A DNA stretch of 64,000 bases, taken from the NCBI GenBank assembly GCA_963722585.1, contig CAVRNU010000021.1, positions 1 to 64,000 on the forward strand, read 5' to 3'. Below the pieces are notes generated by a model. That model was not told the DNA's origin and made no database searches. It saw only the letters and a program-made list of their open reading frames with translations. The position numbers and the translations under genes are program-made. The stretch comes from KBS-96 sp963722585 (GTDB taxonomy: Bacteria; Acidobacteriota; Terriglobia; Bryobacterales; Bryobacteraceae). Below are positions 8,115 through 16,021 of this stretch, piece after piece (the first letter of the stretch is position 1; each line of letters starts with the position of its first letter).

Positions 8115-10055
8115 CTATTTTGGCCCCACTTTCGGATCGATCTTTGCGGCGAGCGCGAACTCACGCTCTGACTCCGCCACATTTCCTTGCTGCCGCAGCG
8201 CCACGGCCAAACTGTAATGCAGCGATGCAATCAGCGGATTGGCATTGATTCCTTTCCGGTATGCGTCAATCGCCTGCTGAATCTGTCCTTTCGCATAGAG
8301 GGCCGCACCCATGTTCAGGTACGCAGTCGTCAGATCGGGGTCGATCTCCAAAGCGTGTTGATATTCGCCAATTTCGCCGTCGTCTTGCATCGCCCCCAGC
8401 GCGACACCCAAATTGAAATGCGCCCCGGCATCTTGTGGGTACAGTTCTCCGGCGAGCGACAGGATAGCAGCGGCCGTTGAGGGATTGCCTGCTTCGCCAT
8501 AAGTCACGCCAAGATAGGTCAGTGCCCGCAGCAAATGGGGATAAATCTTCAAAGCCTCGAGAAGCGCGGCGGCCGATTGCTCCCGCTGCCCGCTGTTGCG
8601 CAGTTTCATTGCCGTGTTGTACTGAGCCTCGGCTGCTTCGCGAAAGTTTCGCGGCATACGTCCGAGAATGAGATAACGCCTCTCGGCTTCGAGGACCGGC
8701 GACACCTCGCCTGGACGCAGCTTCATGGCAGCAGAAGCCCACGCCGGATCGAACTGGCTCGCATTTAAATCGCCCAGAAATCCACCATTTCGCGCCGAGG
8801 CTTTGTCGAGCGAATTGGCGCGCGCCAGCTCGAAAAACGAAGCGCCGCCGACTATGGCTGTTCGCAGTTCCTCGGCTCTCGCCCGGTCGCTCACAGCGAT
8901 CATCCGCAGCCACATGTGTTTGGGCTCGACTCTGCTGTTCCACGATTCCTCATGCGGACTGACGGGCCCTGTTTTGTCGGGATGAACGCGAATCCAGTGA
9001 TCAGCGACTTTGAGCGGCGCTTTCACTTCGTCCGGCATGTGGCAGCCCACGCAGCCATCGCGACGGTTTACCGGGCAGAGCGCGGCATGCCCGGCAACGG
9101 CTACGCTGTGGCAGCTCAGACAGGTGCTCTCCGAGCGTCGAACCAGCGTGGCGCGCGGCGCGTCCTGGTGCGGATCGTGGCAGTTGGTGCAGGTAATATT
9201 ACCTCCGCTCTGCCTCGAGCATTCGCTATTCTCTAAGCCTGTCACCTGATCGGAAATCAAAAGATCGTCGGGCAGAGGGTCCTCCACGATGCTGAAGCCC
9301 GAGTGGCACTGGGCACAGGGTTGCATCTGATTGGGAACAGGCAGTCTCTTAGGATTGAGGATCTTCAAATCGCCGGCTCGCGCGGCAACGGCTGATAAAT
9401 GCTGCTGGCCGGCGCCATGGCAGCTCTCGCATGTGACGCCCGATTCGGCGTGCGACCCAACCTTGCGCGGCTCTCCATGGCAGGTCAAGCATTTTTTTTC
9501 AAATCCAGGAGTTAGTACGCGGCCGAACGCGGTCTCGTAATTGGCAGGCTTGTCTTCGGGAAATCCGGGCGATCGCTCGAGCTCGTTGTGGGGAACGTAA
9601 TGCAAATATCTGGCCTCGACCAGCGGGGCTCGCGGCAATGACAATCCTTCTACCGCCTCGACACGCAGCAAAAAACTGATGCCATGCCGTTCGCCGCCGA
9701 CGGTCGTGACTACCGGAAATGTCTGCAACGGATGGCCGGGCATCGCAATCCCAAATTCGAAAGTCCCGGCCGATCTTCGCAAAATGTAGCCGATATCCGG
9801 CGCAGGCCCTTCTGCGTGACGCTCCGTTACGGTTTGGGGAATTTCTCTGGTTGTATCGCCCTGCCATGTGCGAGCCATGGCGGTTGAAAATTGGGTCTGG
9901 CCAATCGCTTTATGGCAACCGGCGCAAACCTGTGAACCAACGAGTCGGTTTTCCGTGCCGGTGGAGCGGGCCTCCTGGCCTGCCATGCCGCCATTCGTGG
10001 CGGCACCTTTTTCCAATCCCGCCGCCACGCATAAGAAAACAAGGAAGAATCTCAT
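8115..10055 (-). CDS. Seven-haem cytochrome c fused to a parvulin-like domain and a TPR domain
   Basis: A 646-residue protein with a hydrophobic N-terminus (MRFFLVFLCVAAG). CXXCH sites lie at residues 44, 189, 209, 247, 289, 312 and 335 (CAGCH, CLTCH, CESCH, CAQCH, CTNCH, CLSCH, CVGCH). Residues ~379-467 read as a parvulin/PpiC rotamase fold: MWLRMIAVSDRARAEELR, GASFFELARANSLD, ARNGGFLGDL, then LRPGEVSPVLEAERRYLIL. Residues ~470-646 are TPR units. Cytochrome-TPR fusions occur in Acidobacteria and Planctomycetes; a parvulin between the two modules is unusual to my knowledge. It is probably a periplasmic electron carrier with a docking or folding module. It is transcribed toward its shorter paralogue with no bases between the stops. 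Confidence 0.88.
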   Translation of the reverse strand: MRFFLVFLCVAAGLEKGAATNGGMAGQEARSTGTENRLVGSQVCAGCHKAIGQTQFSTAMARTWQGDTTREIPQTVTERHAEGPAPDIGYILRRSAGTFEFGIAMPGHPLQTFPVVTTVGGERHGISFLLRVEAVEGLSLPRAPLVEARYLHYVPHNELERSPGFPEDKPANYETAFGRVLTPGFEKKCLTCHGEPRKVGSHAESGVTCESCHGAGQQHLSAVAARAGDLKILNPKRLPVPNQMQPCAQCHSGFSIVEDPLPDDLLISDQVTGLENSECSRQSGGNITCTNCHDPHQDAPRATLVRRSESTCLSCHSVAVAGHAALCPVNRRDGCVGCHMPDEVKAPLKVADHWIRVHPDKTGPVSPHEESWNSRVEPKHMWLRMIAVSDRARAEELRTAIVGGASFFELARANSLDKASARNGGFLGDLNASQFDPAWASAAMKLRPGEVSPVLEAERRYLILGRMPRNFREAAEAQYNTAMKLRNSGQREQSAAALLEALKIYPHLLRALTYLGVTYGEAGNPSTAAAILSLAGELYPQDAGAHFNLGVALGAMQDDGEIGEYQHALEIDPDLTTAYLNMGAALYAKGQIQQAIDAYRKGINANPLIASLHYSLAVALRQQGNVAESEREFALAAKIDPKVGPK

Positions 10056-10083
10056 TCACCCCGAGCAATTGTCATTGTATGGT

Positions 10084-10132
10084 GTAGCAGGCAGGGGAAA
10101 TCTGGAGATTCACAACCCCTCACTGCCACTAC
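10084..10132. repeat. Imperfect inverted repeat upstream of the TPR/barrel gene
   Basis: GTAG, GGCAG and GGG at 10084-10097 pair with CCC, CTGCC and CTAC at 10116-10132, with small bulges. It lies in the 100-bp gap between two divergent genes and could be an operator or leader hairpin. No regulator can be named. Confidence 0.3.
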
Positions 10133-10155
10133 TACTCTTCAAGATTCCCCGCCTC

Positions 10156-12099
10156 ATGCATGCAGTTCGATTTTGCGCGCTCGCGCTCGTATGCGTCAGC
10201 GTGGCAAGCGCCCAGTCTGACGGTACACCCGATTTGACGCTCGCCTACAAGCTGCTTGCCCAGAAATCCTACGACGATGCTATCGCGGCGTTCGAGCGCG
10301 GCTTGGAAGCTCAGCCGCGGAACGCCGGCGCGCATAAGGATTTGGCCTATACCTTCTTGAAGACAGGCGAGAGCGCGAAAGCCCGGGACGAATTCAAGGC
10401 CGCCATCGACATAGATCCGCACGACGAGCCAGCCGCGCTCGAGTACGCTTTCTTGTGTTACGAGACGAAGAAGCCGATTGAAGCGCGGCGGACTTTCGAC
10501 CGGCTCCGGACGCATGGAGTAGCCGCTTCCACGCGACAAACCGCCGAAACGGCCTTTCAAAATATCGACAAGCCCCTGGCCGATGGAATCGCGCGATGGA
10601 AAGCTTCGATTGCAAAGCTGGCCGATCCGTCCGCTCCGAGCACGTTCAGCGCCCACTGGGAGCTGGCCCAACTCGCCGAAAACCGCGACGATTTGCCGCT
10701 TGCCGCCGAGCAGTACGAAATTTGCCGCAAATTGAAACCGCAGCTTTCCAGCCTGCTGCTCGATCTGGCCCGCGTCTGGCAACAACTGAACGAAGTGGAG
10801 CAAGCGCATGCCGCCGCGCTCGCCGCCTCTCGAAGTCCCGATTCCCGAACGGCCGAAGAGGGGCTCGAACTGCTCGGTTCGCGCTATCCCTATGTCTACG
10901 AGTTTCAGAACGCGGTTCAGCTCGATCCGCAAAATATAACGCTGCGGCGGGAGTTGGCGTTCCTCTATCTCGCTTTGCACAGAGAGCAGGAAGCGATTGC
11001 AGAATTTCAGGCGATACTTGCCATCGCGCCGGACGATAAACTGACGCTTACGCAGCTCGACGCGCTGCGGCACCCGCAAAAGAACAACCCGGCCCCGCCT
11101 GCGCCTGCAAACCGTTCGGATATCAAAGCCGATCCGAAGGCCATGGGAATGAAAAGTCTGGCCGCGGGCTACTTGAACGACGCCATCCGTTACCTGCGTA
11201 TCGCCCACGAAGACAACCCAAACGATGCGGAGGTGATGCTGCAGCTTGGCTGGGCCTACAACGCGGCCAAGAACGATGCCGAAGCTGTGAAATGGTTCGA
11301 CGCGGCGCGCCAATCGGACGACGAGACCATTGCTAAAGAGGCGAACAAAGCGTGGCACAACCTGCTTGGAATCAACATGGCGCAGACGACCATGTGGCTG
11401 CTGCCCATGTATTCCACGCGCTGGAACGACAACTTCATCTACGGCCAGGTTAAGCGCACCATTCCGATTCCACACAAGATGCCGGTCAGTTTCTATTTAT
11501 CGGCGCGCTTTATTGGCGATGTGCGCGGCCAGGTCCGCATGGATAATCTTCCGCCCGAGTATCTCTCCGAGAACTCCATCGTCGTTGCAGTGGGCGCTTC
11601 GACAAAGCAGTGGCACCACGTAATGGGCTGGGTGGAAGCAGGCCTTTCGATGAACTATATACCAGGCCGACCGGATGTTGGCATTGCGATTCCGGATTAT
11701 CGCGGCGGCTTGAATTTTGCCAAAGGTTTCGGCAGTCTACTCGGGAGCTCCCACTCTGGATTCTTCTACGAGACCACGGGCGATGCCATTTATGTAAGCC
11801 GCTTCGATAAGGATTGGCTCTTTTATTCGCAGCACCGGGTGGGCCGCACGTTTCGCATCGGCGGCGATACCTTGGAGGCTTATCTCAACGGGAATTACGT
11901 TCAGGATGTAAAACGCGAATATTGGGCCAACACGGTTGAATTTGGTCCGGGAACCAAGCTGCACTTGCCGTGGATGGCGCCCGGCGTTTATCTTTCGGCC
12001 GATCTGCTGCGGGGCGCTTACACGACGAATGTGGATAACCCGCGCCGGCCCAATTACACCGACTTTCGCTTAAGCTTCTGGTACGCCGCTACACGTTAG
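10156..12099 (+). CDS. TPR protein with C-terminal outer-membrane barrel (NfrA/PgaA-like)
   Basis: About 647 residues. ATG 10156 is chosen because it opens a clean signal peptide (MHAVRFCALALVCVSVASAQ); the frame extends to 9868, but that part overlaps the cytochrome gene antisense and looks non-coding. About 400 residues of TPR units follow, with a Pro-rich linker (NNPAPPAPANRSD). The last ~220 residues (from TTMWLLPMYSTRWNDNFIYG to FRLSFWYAATR) have the alternating pattern of a beta-barrel and resemble the C-terminal domain of phage N4 adsorption protein A/NfrA and polysaccharide export porins. It is followed 14 bp later by a glycoside-hydrolase-like gene, the arrangement of PgaA-PgaB. Confidence 0.78.
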   Translation: MHAVRFCALALVCVSVASAQSDGTPDLTLAYKLLAQKSYDDAIAAFERGLEAQPRNAGAHKDLAYTFLKTGESAKARDEFKAAIDIDPHDEPAALEYAFLCYETKKPIEARRTFDRLRTHGVAASTRQTAETAFQNIDKPLADGIARWKASIAKLADPSAPSTFSAHWELAQLAENRDDLPLAAEQYEICRKLKPQLSSLLLDLARVWQQLNEVEQAHAAALAASRSPDSRTAEEGLELLGSRYPYVYEFQNAVQLDPQNITLRRELAFLYLALHREQEAIAEFQAILAIAPDDKLTLTQLDALRHPQKNNPAPPAPANRSDIKADPKAMGMKSLAAGYLNDAIRYLRIAHEDNPNDAEVMLQLGWAYNAAKNDAEAVKWFDAARQSDDETIAKEANKAWHNLLGINMAQTTMWLLPMYSTRWNDNFIYGQVKRTIPIPHKMPVSFYLSARFIGDVRGQVRMDNLPPEYLSENSIVVAVGASTKQWHHVMGWVEAGLSMNYIPGRPDVGIAIPDYRGGLNFAKGFGSLLGSSHSGFFYETTGDAIYVSRFDKDWLFYSQHRVGRTFRIGGDTLEAYLNGNYVQDVKREYWANTVEFGPGTKLHLPWMAPGVYLSADLLRGAYTTNVDNPRRPNYTDFRLSFWYAATR

Positions 12100-12113
12100 C
12101 AAATTCGAGCACG

Positions 12114-14120
12114 ATGCAACGCCTTGTCCAATCGTTCTTTCTGTTTGTGGCCAGCCTGTGGGCCACCGCTTTGCCGCTTATTTCGGCCGTTCCGTCGTTT
12201 AAAGTGGCTGGCGTGGATGCGAAGCCGTGGACCAAGATTTTCGGCGCAGTCGGAATTCCACCGGCTTCGGCCGAGCAGGCTGAGATCACTGTAGCTGGCG
12301 CATATGACCAGGGCGATTTTGTTCACATTGCGGACGAGCACATTTTGATCGTGCAGGGAGCCGGTCCGCTGGCGCAGCAACTCGGCATCACGCCGCTAGC
12401 TGAATCGGTTCCGGTCCGCCGCGTCGTCGATACGCATGCGCCCGACATGAAGATCATTTGGGCCGAACCAGTGACTGTCCCCGTATTCAGCGTGCCAAAG
12501 GACTTTCAGATATTTGTCAGGGAGCACTGGAAGAACGCGCCGCTGGTGGCGGGCAAAAGAACGGCGCATGGCGCAATTCTGTGGCTCGCGGCCGATCCTG
12601 GGCCGGAAGGCATTGAGCGCTTCCCCTATCTGCTCCAAACTCTTGCCGACCTTGGCCTAACTATTCCCGTTCGAAGCACGACGTTGTGGAGCTTCTTCGA
12701 TTCGGCGTACCGATCGCGCGCGGATGTCGAATACCTGGCGCGGCGCTGGCGGCAGGCCGGCATTTCAGCTCTGCATGTCGCGGCGTGGCACAACATGGAG
12801 CCCGACGCGCAGCGGGACGAATATTTGAAGAGCCTGATCGTCGCCTGTCATAGAAACGCCATCCTTGTCTATGCATGGCTCGAGCTTCCGCACGTGAGCG
12901 AAGAGTTTTGGGCTAAACATCCCGAGTGGCGCGAGAAGACTGCGGTAGGGGAAGACGCTCAACTCGACTGGCGAAAGCTGATGAATCTCGAAAACGCCGA
13001 CTGTAAGCGCGCCGTCTCGAAAGAGGTTCGTCAACTGTTGACACGCTTCGATTGGGATGGGGTCAACCTGGCGGAGCTGTATTTCGAGTCGCTTGAAGGT
13101 CCGTCGAATCCGGCGCGGTTCACTCCGATGAACAACGATGTACGTAGCGAATTCAAGCAGCGGGCCGGGTTCGATCCGCAACGGCTGTTCGATCCGGCTT
13201 CGCCCAATTCGGCGGCTCACGACCCGGTCGGATTGCGCACATTTCTCGATTTCCGCGCCGGGCTTGCGTCGCACATGCAAAGCGACTGGCTCGAGGTCGC
13301 CGGACAGGTTCGCAGAGAGAAGCCATGGTTGGATGTAGTTCTCACTCATATCGACGATCGCTTGGAACCAGGGATCCGCGATGCCCTGGGGGCGGACACC
13401 GCGCACTCGATGCCGCTCATTCAATCGCAAAATGCGACCGTGCTGGTCGAGGACCCGGCAACGCTCTGGAATCTGGGTGCGGCTCGCTATCTTAAGCTTG
13501 CCGACAAATGGTCCACAGCGCCGCTCGATAAAAGTAGGCTAGCAGTCGATATCAACGTTGTCGAGCGCTACCAGGATGTGTACCCGACGAAAAAACAGAC
13601 CGGTACGGAGCTCTTCGAACTCGTACATCAGGCCTCCCAATCGTTCAGCCACGTCGCTCTCTACTTCGAGAATTCGATTGAGCGTCAGGATTTGAATCTT
13701 CTCCCGGCCGCCGCGGCGCGTGCGCGCGTTACCGAATCGGCGCCGGATGAGCTAGACGTCCAAACGGTACAGCCCGTCCGAATACCTTGGAACGGTCCCG
13801 TCGAAATGGATGGCAAGCCTTGGCCCCTCAAAGACAATGCAGGGGTGTTGATTCCCTCAGGCACGCATAAGCTGTCGACAGGAGTCAGCGACCCGCCAGT
13901 GACGATCGCCGCGTTCAACGGGAACGTTCGCAGCGTGGCGATTGATGGCGACACGGTTGAGCTCTCCTACGGCAATGCGACGCGTGCGCTGGTATCGCTG
14001 GCATCCCCGGTTGCGAGCATTGACGTGGACGGTACGCCATTCTGGAAGCCGGACGCCAGCGGAGCCGGAAATCCGGTTGTTCTCCCATCTGGCGAGCACG
14101 TCGTTTCATTCCACAAATAA
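12114..14120 (+). CDS. Secreted glycoside-hydrolase-like protein (GHL10/PgaB C-domain type)
   Basis: A 668-residue protein with a signal peptide (MQRLVQSFFLFVASLWATALP). The central region (~190-500) has a TIM-barrel look: a strand with ALHVAAWHN, then LVYAWLELPH, WREKTAVGED, and FDWDGVNLAELYFES with acidic residues at a strand end, followed by WLDVVLTHIDD. This pattern is seen in GHL10/GHL13-type hydrolase-like families, including the PgaB hydrolase half. A beta-rich C-terminal tail follows. No deacetylase domain is present. It is coupled to the TPR/barrel gene 14 bp upstream, so a role in trimming or exporting a polysaccharide is inferred. Substrate and activity are unknown. Confidence 0.65.
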   Translation: MQRLVQSFFLFVASLWATALPLISAVPSFKVAGVDAKPWTKIFGAVGIPPASAEQAEITVAGAYDQGDFVHIADEHILIVQGAGPLAQQLGITPLAESVPVRRVVDTHAPDMKIIWAEPVTVPVFSVPKDFQIFVREHWKNAPLVAGKRTAHGAILWLAADPGPEGIERFPYLLQTLADLGLTIPVRSTTLWSFFDSAYRSRADVEYLARRWRQAGISALHVAAWHNMEPDAQRDEYLKSLIVACHRNAILVYAWLELPHVSEEFWAKHPEWREKTAVGEDAQLDWRKLMNLENADCKRAVSKEVRQLLTRFDWDGVNLAELYFESLEGPSNPARFTPMNNDVRSEFKQRAGFDPQRLFDPASPNSAAHDPVGLRTFLDFRAGLASHMQSDWLEVAGQVRREKPWLDVVLTHIDDRLEPGIRDALGADTAHSMPLIQSQNATVLVEDPATLWNLGAARYLKLADKWSTAPLDKSRLAVDINVVERYQDVYPTKKQTGTELFELVHQASQSFSHVALYFENSIERQDLNLLPAAAARARVTESAPDELDVQTVQPVRIPWNGPVEMDGKPWPLKDNAGVLIPSGTHKLSTGVSDPPVTIAAFNGNVRSVAIDGDTVELSYGNATRALVSLASPVASIDVDGTPFWKPDASGAGNPVVLPSGEHVVSFHK

Positions 14121-14185
14121 AGCTATCGGCTTTCAGCTCTCAGCCCTCAGCGGGCTGAAAGCTGACCACTGACAGCTGATAGCTT
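14120..14185. repeat. Nested inverted repeat between the hydrolase-like gene and typA
   Basis: AAGCTATC (14120-14127) pairs with GATAGCTT (14178-14185), and inside it CTTTCAGC (14130-14137) pairs with GCTGAAAG (14154-14161). The interior is built from variants of CAGCT(T/A)TCAGC-like words. It looks like a dispersed palindromic element and may also act as a terminator for the upstream gene, although there is no T-tract. Confidence 0.55.
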
Positions 14186-14213
14186 ATGCCCGTGCGACCA
14201 TGGGAATTCCTGA

Positions 14214-16019
14214 ATGAGTGCGGTTTCTGAATCTCTAAACACGCGCAATATCGCCATCATTGCGCACGTAGACCACGGAAAAACGACGCTGGTTGACGCG
14301 ATGCTGCGGCAGAGCGGAATTTTTCGCGCGAATGAAGAAGTAGTCGAGCGCGTGATGGATTCCAACGAACTCGAACGCGAGCGCGGCATCACGATTCTCG
14401 CGAAAACCACCGGCATTCGCTACCACGGCACGAAAATCAATATTGTCGACACACCGGGGCACAGCGATTTTGGCGGCGAAGTCGAGCGCGCCCTGAAAAT
14501 TGTCGACGGCGTGATGCTGCTTGTCGACGCGAGCGAGGGTCCTTTGCCGCAAACACGCTACGTTTTGATGAAAGCGCTCGAAGCGAAGCTTCCGCCCATC
14601 CTGGTCATCAACAAAATCGATCGGCCGGACGCGCGTGTCCAGGAAGTATTGAACGAAGTATACGATCTGTTCATCGACTTGGACGCCTCAGAAGATCAAC
14701 TGGACTTTCCGATTGTTTATACGAATGGCAGAGCCGGCATCGCCAAGCGCTCGCTCGAAGAGGACAGCGATAATTTGCGGCCCCTGTTCGACGCCATCTT
14801 AGAGCACACTCCGCCGCCGAAGGGAGACCCGCAAGAAACGCTGCAGGTGCTGGTGGCGAATCTCGATTACAGCGACTACCTTGGGCGGCTCGCGATTGGG
14901 CGCGTGTTCAATGGCACGCTGCGGCTAGGGGACGAAGCCGCGATCTGCAAGCTCGACGGCTCCATTCATAAGACGCGCATTACCAAACTCTATTCGTTCG
15001 AGGGCCTGAAGCGGATGGACGAGACAGTGGCGAGGCCTGGCGATGTGCTTGCGATAGCAGGGGTTGAAGGCATCACGATCGGCGATACCGTTACCAGCGC
15101 CGAAACTCCCGAGCCGCTCCCGCGCATTCCGATTGACGAGCCTACCATCGCGATGACTTTCACCATCAACAATTCGCCCTTTGCCGGCCGTGAAGGGCAG
15201 TTTGTTACATCGCGCAACTTGAGGGACCGACTGGACAAGGAACTACTCACGAACGTATCGATTCGCGTCGAAGAGGCGGGTGGTCCCGATGCCTTCAAAG
15301 TGATGGGCCGCGGCGAATTGCAGCTTGCCATCCTGATCGAGATGATGAGGCGCGAAGGCTATGAGCTGCAGGTTGGCAAACCCGAAATCCTGACGCGCAC
15401 CATAGACGGCAAACTACATGAGCCTCTCGAGCTGCTGGTCATCGATTGCCCCGAAGAATTTATAGGCGTAGTGATCGAGAAAATGGGGATTCGCAAAGGC
15501 AAGATGATCAAGATGGTGAATCACGGCTCCGGCCGAGTGCGTCTTGAGTTTCACGTGCCTTCGCGCGGTTTGATTGGTCTTCGCGGCGAAATGCTTACCG
15601 ACACCAAAGGCACGGCGATTATGAATTCGCTGTTCCATGGCTATATCGAATGGCAGGGCGATATCGAAACGAGACCCACCGGATCGCTCGTGGCCGACCG
15701 CCCCGGGCTCGCAACAAGCTACGCCATTTACAATCTCCAGGAACGCGGCGTGATTTTCATTGAACCCAGCGCGGAGATTTATGAGGGAATGATCGTCGGC
15801 GAAAACGCCCGAGCAAACGACCTGGACGTCAACATAGTCAAGGAAAAGAAACTCACTAACATGCGCGCGTCCACGTCCGATGACGCCATTCGCCTCGTTC
15901 CGCCGCGACTATTGAACCTCGAGCAGGCCATCGAATTCATCCGGGAAGACGAATACGTTGAAATCACGCCGAAATCGATCCGGTTGCGCAAGAAAATATT
16001 GAAGGCCAACCAAAGGTAA
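14214..16019 (+). CDS. typA: Ribosome-associated translational GTPase TypA/BipA
   Basis: A 601-residue, full-length protein. G1 is AHVDHGKTT (residues 17-25), the switch region holds ERERGITI, G3 is DTPGHSDF and G4 is NKID. EF-G-like domains II, III and V follow, then the TypA-specific C-terminal domain (EWQGDIETRPTGSLVADR, then IGENARANDLDVN-like sequence). TypA is a GTPase that binds the 70S ribosome and assists stress and low-temperature growth and subunit assembly. The stop lies two bases from the stop of the convergent TonB-type gene. No Shine-Dalgarno sequence is obvious before ATG 14214. Confidence 0.97.
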   Translation: MSAVSESLNTRNIAIIAHVDHGKTTLVDAMLRQSGIFRANEEVVERVMDSNELERERGITILAKTTGIRYHGTKINIVDTPGHSDFGGEVERALKIVDGVMLLVDASEGPLPQTRYVLMKALEAKLPPILVINKIDRPDARVQEVLNEVYDLFIDLDASEDQLDFPIVYTNGRAGIAKRSLEEDSDNLRPLFDAILEHTPPPKGDPQETLQVLVANLDYSDYLGRLAIGRVFNGTLRLGDEAAICKLDGSIHKTRITKLYSFEGLKRMDETVARPGDVLAIAGVEGITIGDTVTSAETPEPLPRIPIDEPTIAMTFTINNSPFAGREGQFVTSRNLRDRLDKELLTNVSIRVEEAGGPDAFKVMGRGELQLAILIEMMRREGYELQVGKPEILTRTIDGKLHEPLELLVIDCPEEFIGVVIEKMGIRKGKMIKMVNHGSGRVRLEFHVPSRGLIGLRGEMLTDTKGTAIMNSLFHGYIEWQGDIETRPTGSLVADRPGLATSYAIYNLQERGVIFIEPSAEIYEGMIVGENARANDLDVNIVKEKKLTNMRASTSDDAIRLVPPRLLNLEQAIEFIREDEYVEITPKSIRLRKKILKANQR

Positions 16020-16021
16020 GC

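Noticed and set aside
9868..10155. Upstream extension of the TPR/barrel protein
   Set aside because: It runs antisense through the cytochrome's signal region, and the internal ATG 10156 opens a textbook signal peptide.
10132..11475. 447-residue open frame on the minus strand
   Set aside because: It lies fully antisense to the TPR/barrel gene, has no signal, domain or low-complexity pattern of a real protein, and is explained by GC-rich codon bias.
12765..13430. 221-residue minus-strand frame
   Set aside because: It is antisense to the glycoside-hydrolase-like gene, without recognisable motifs.
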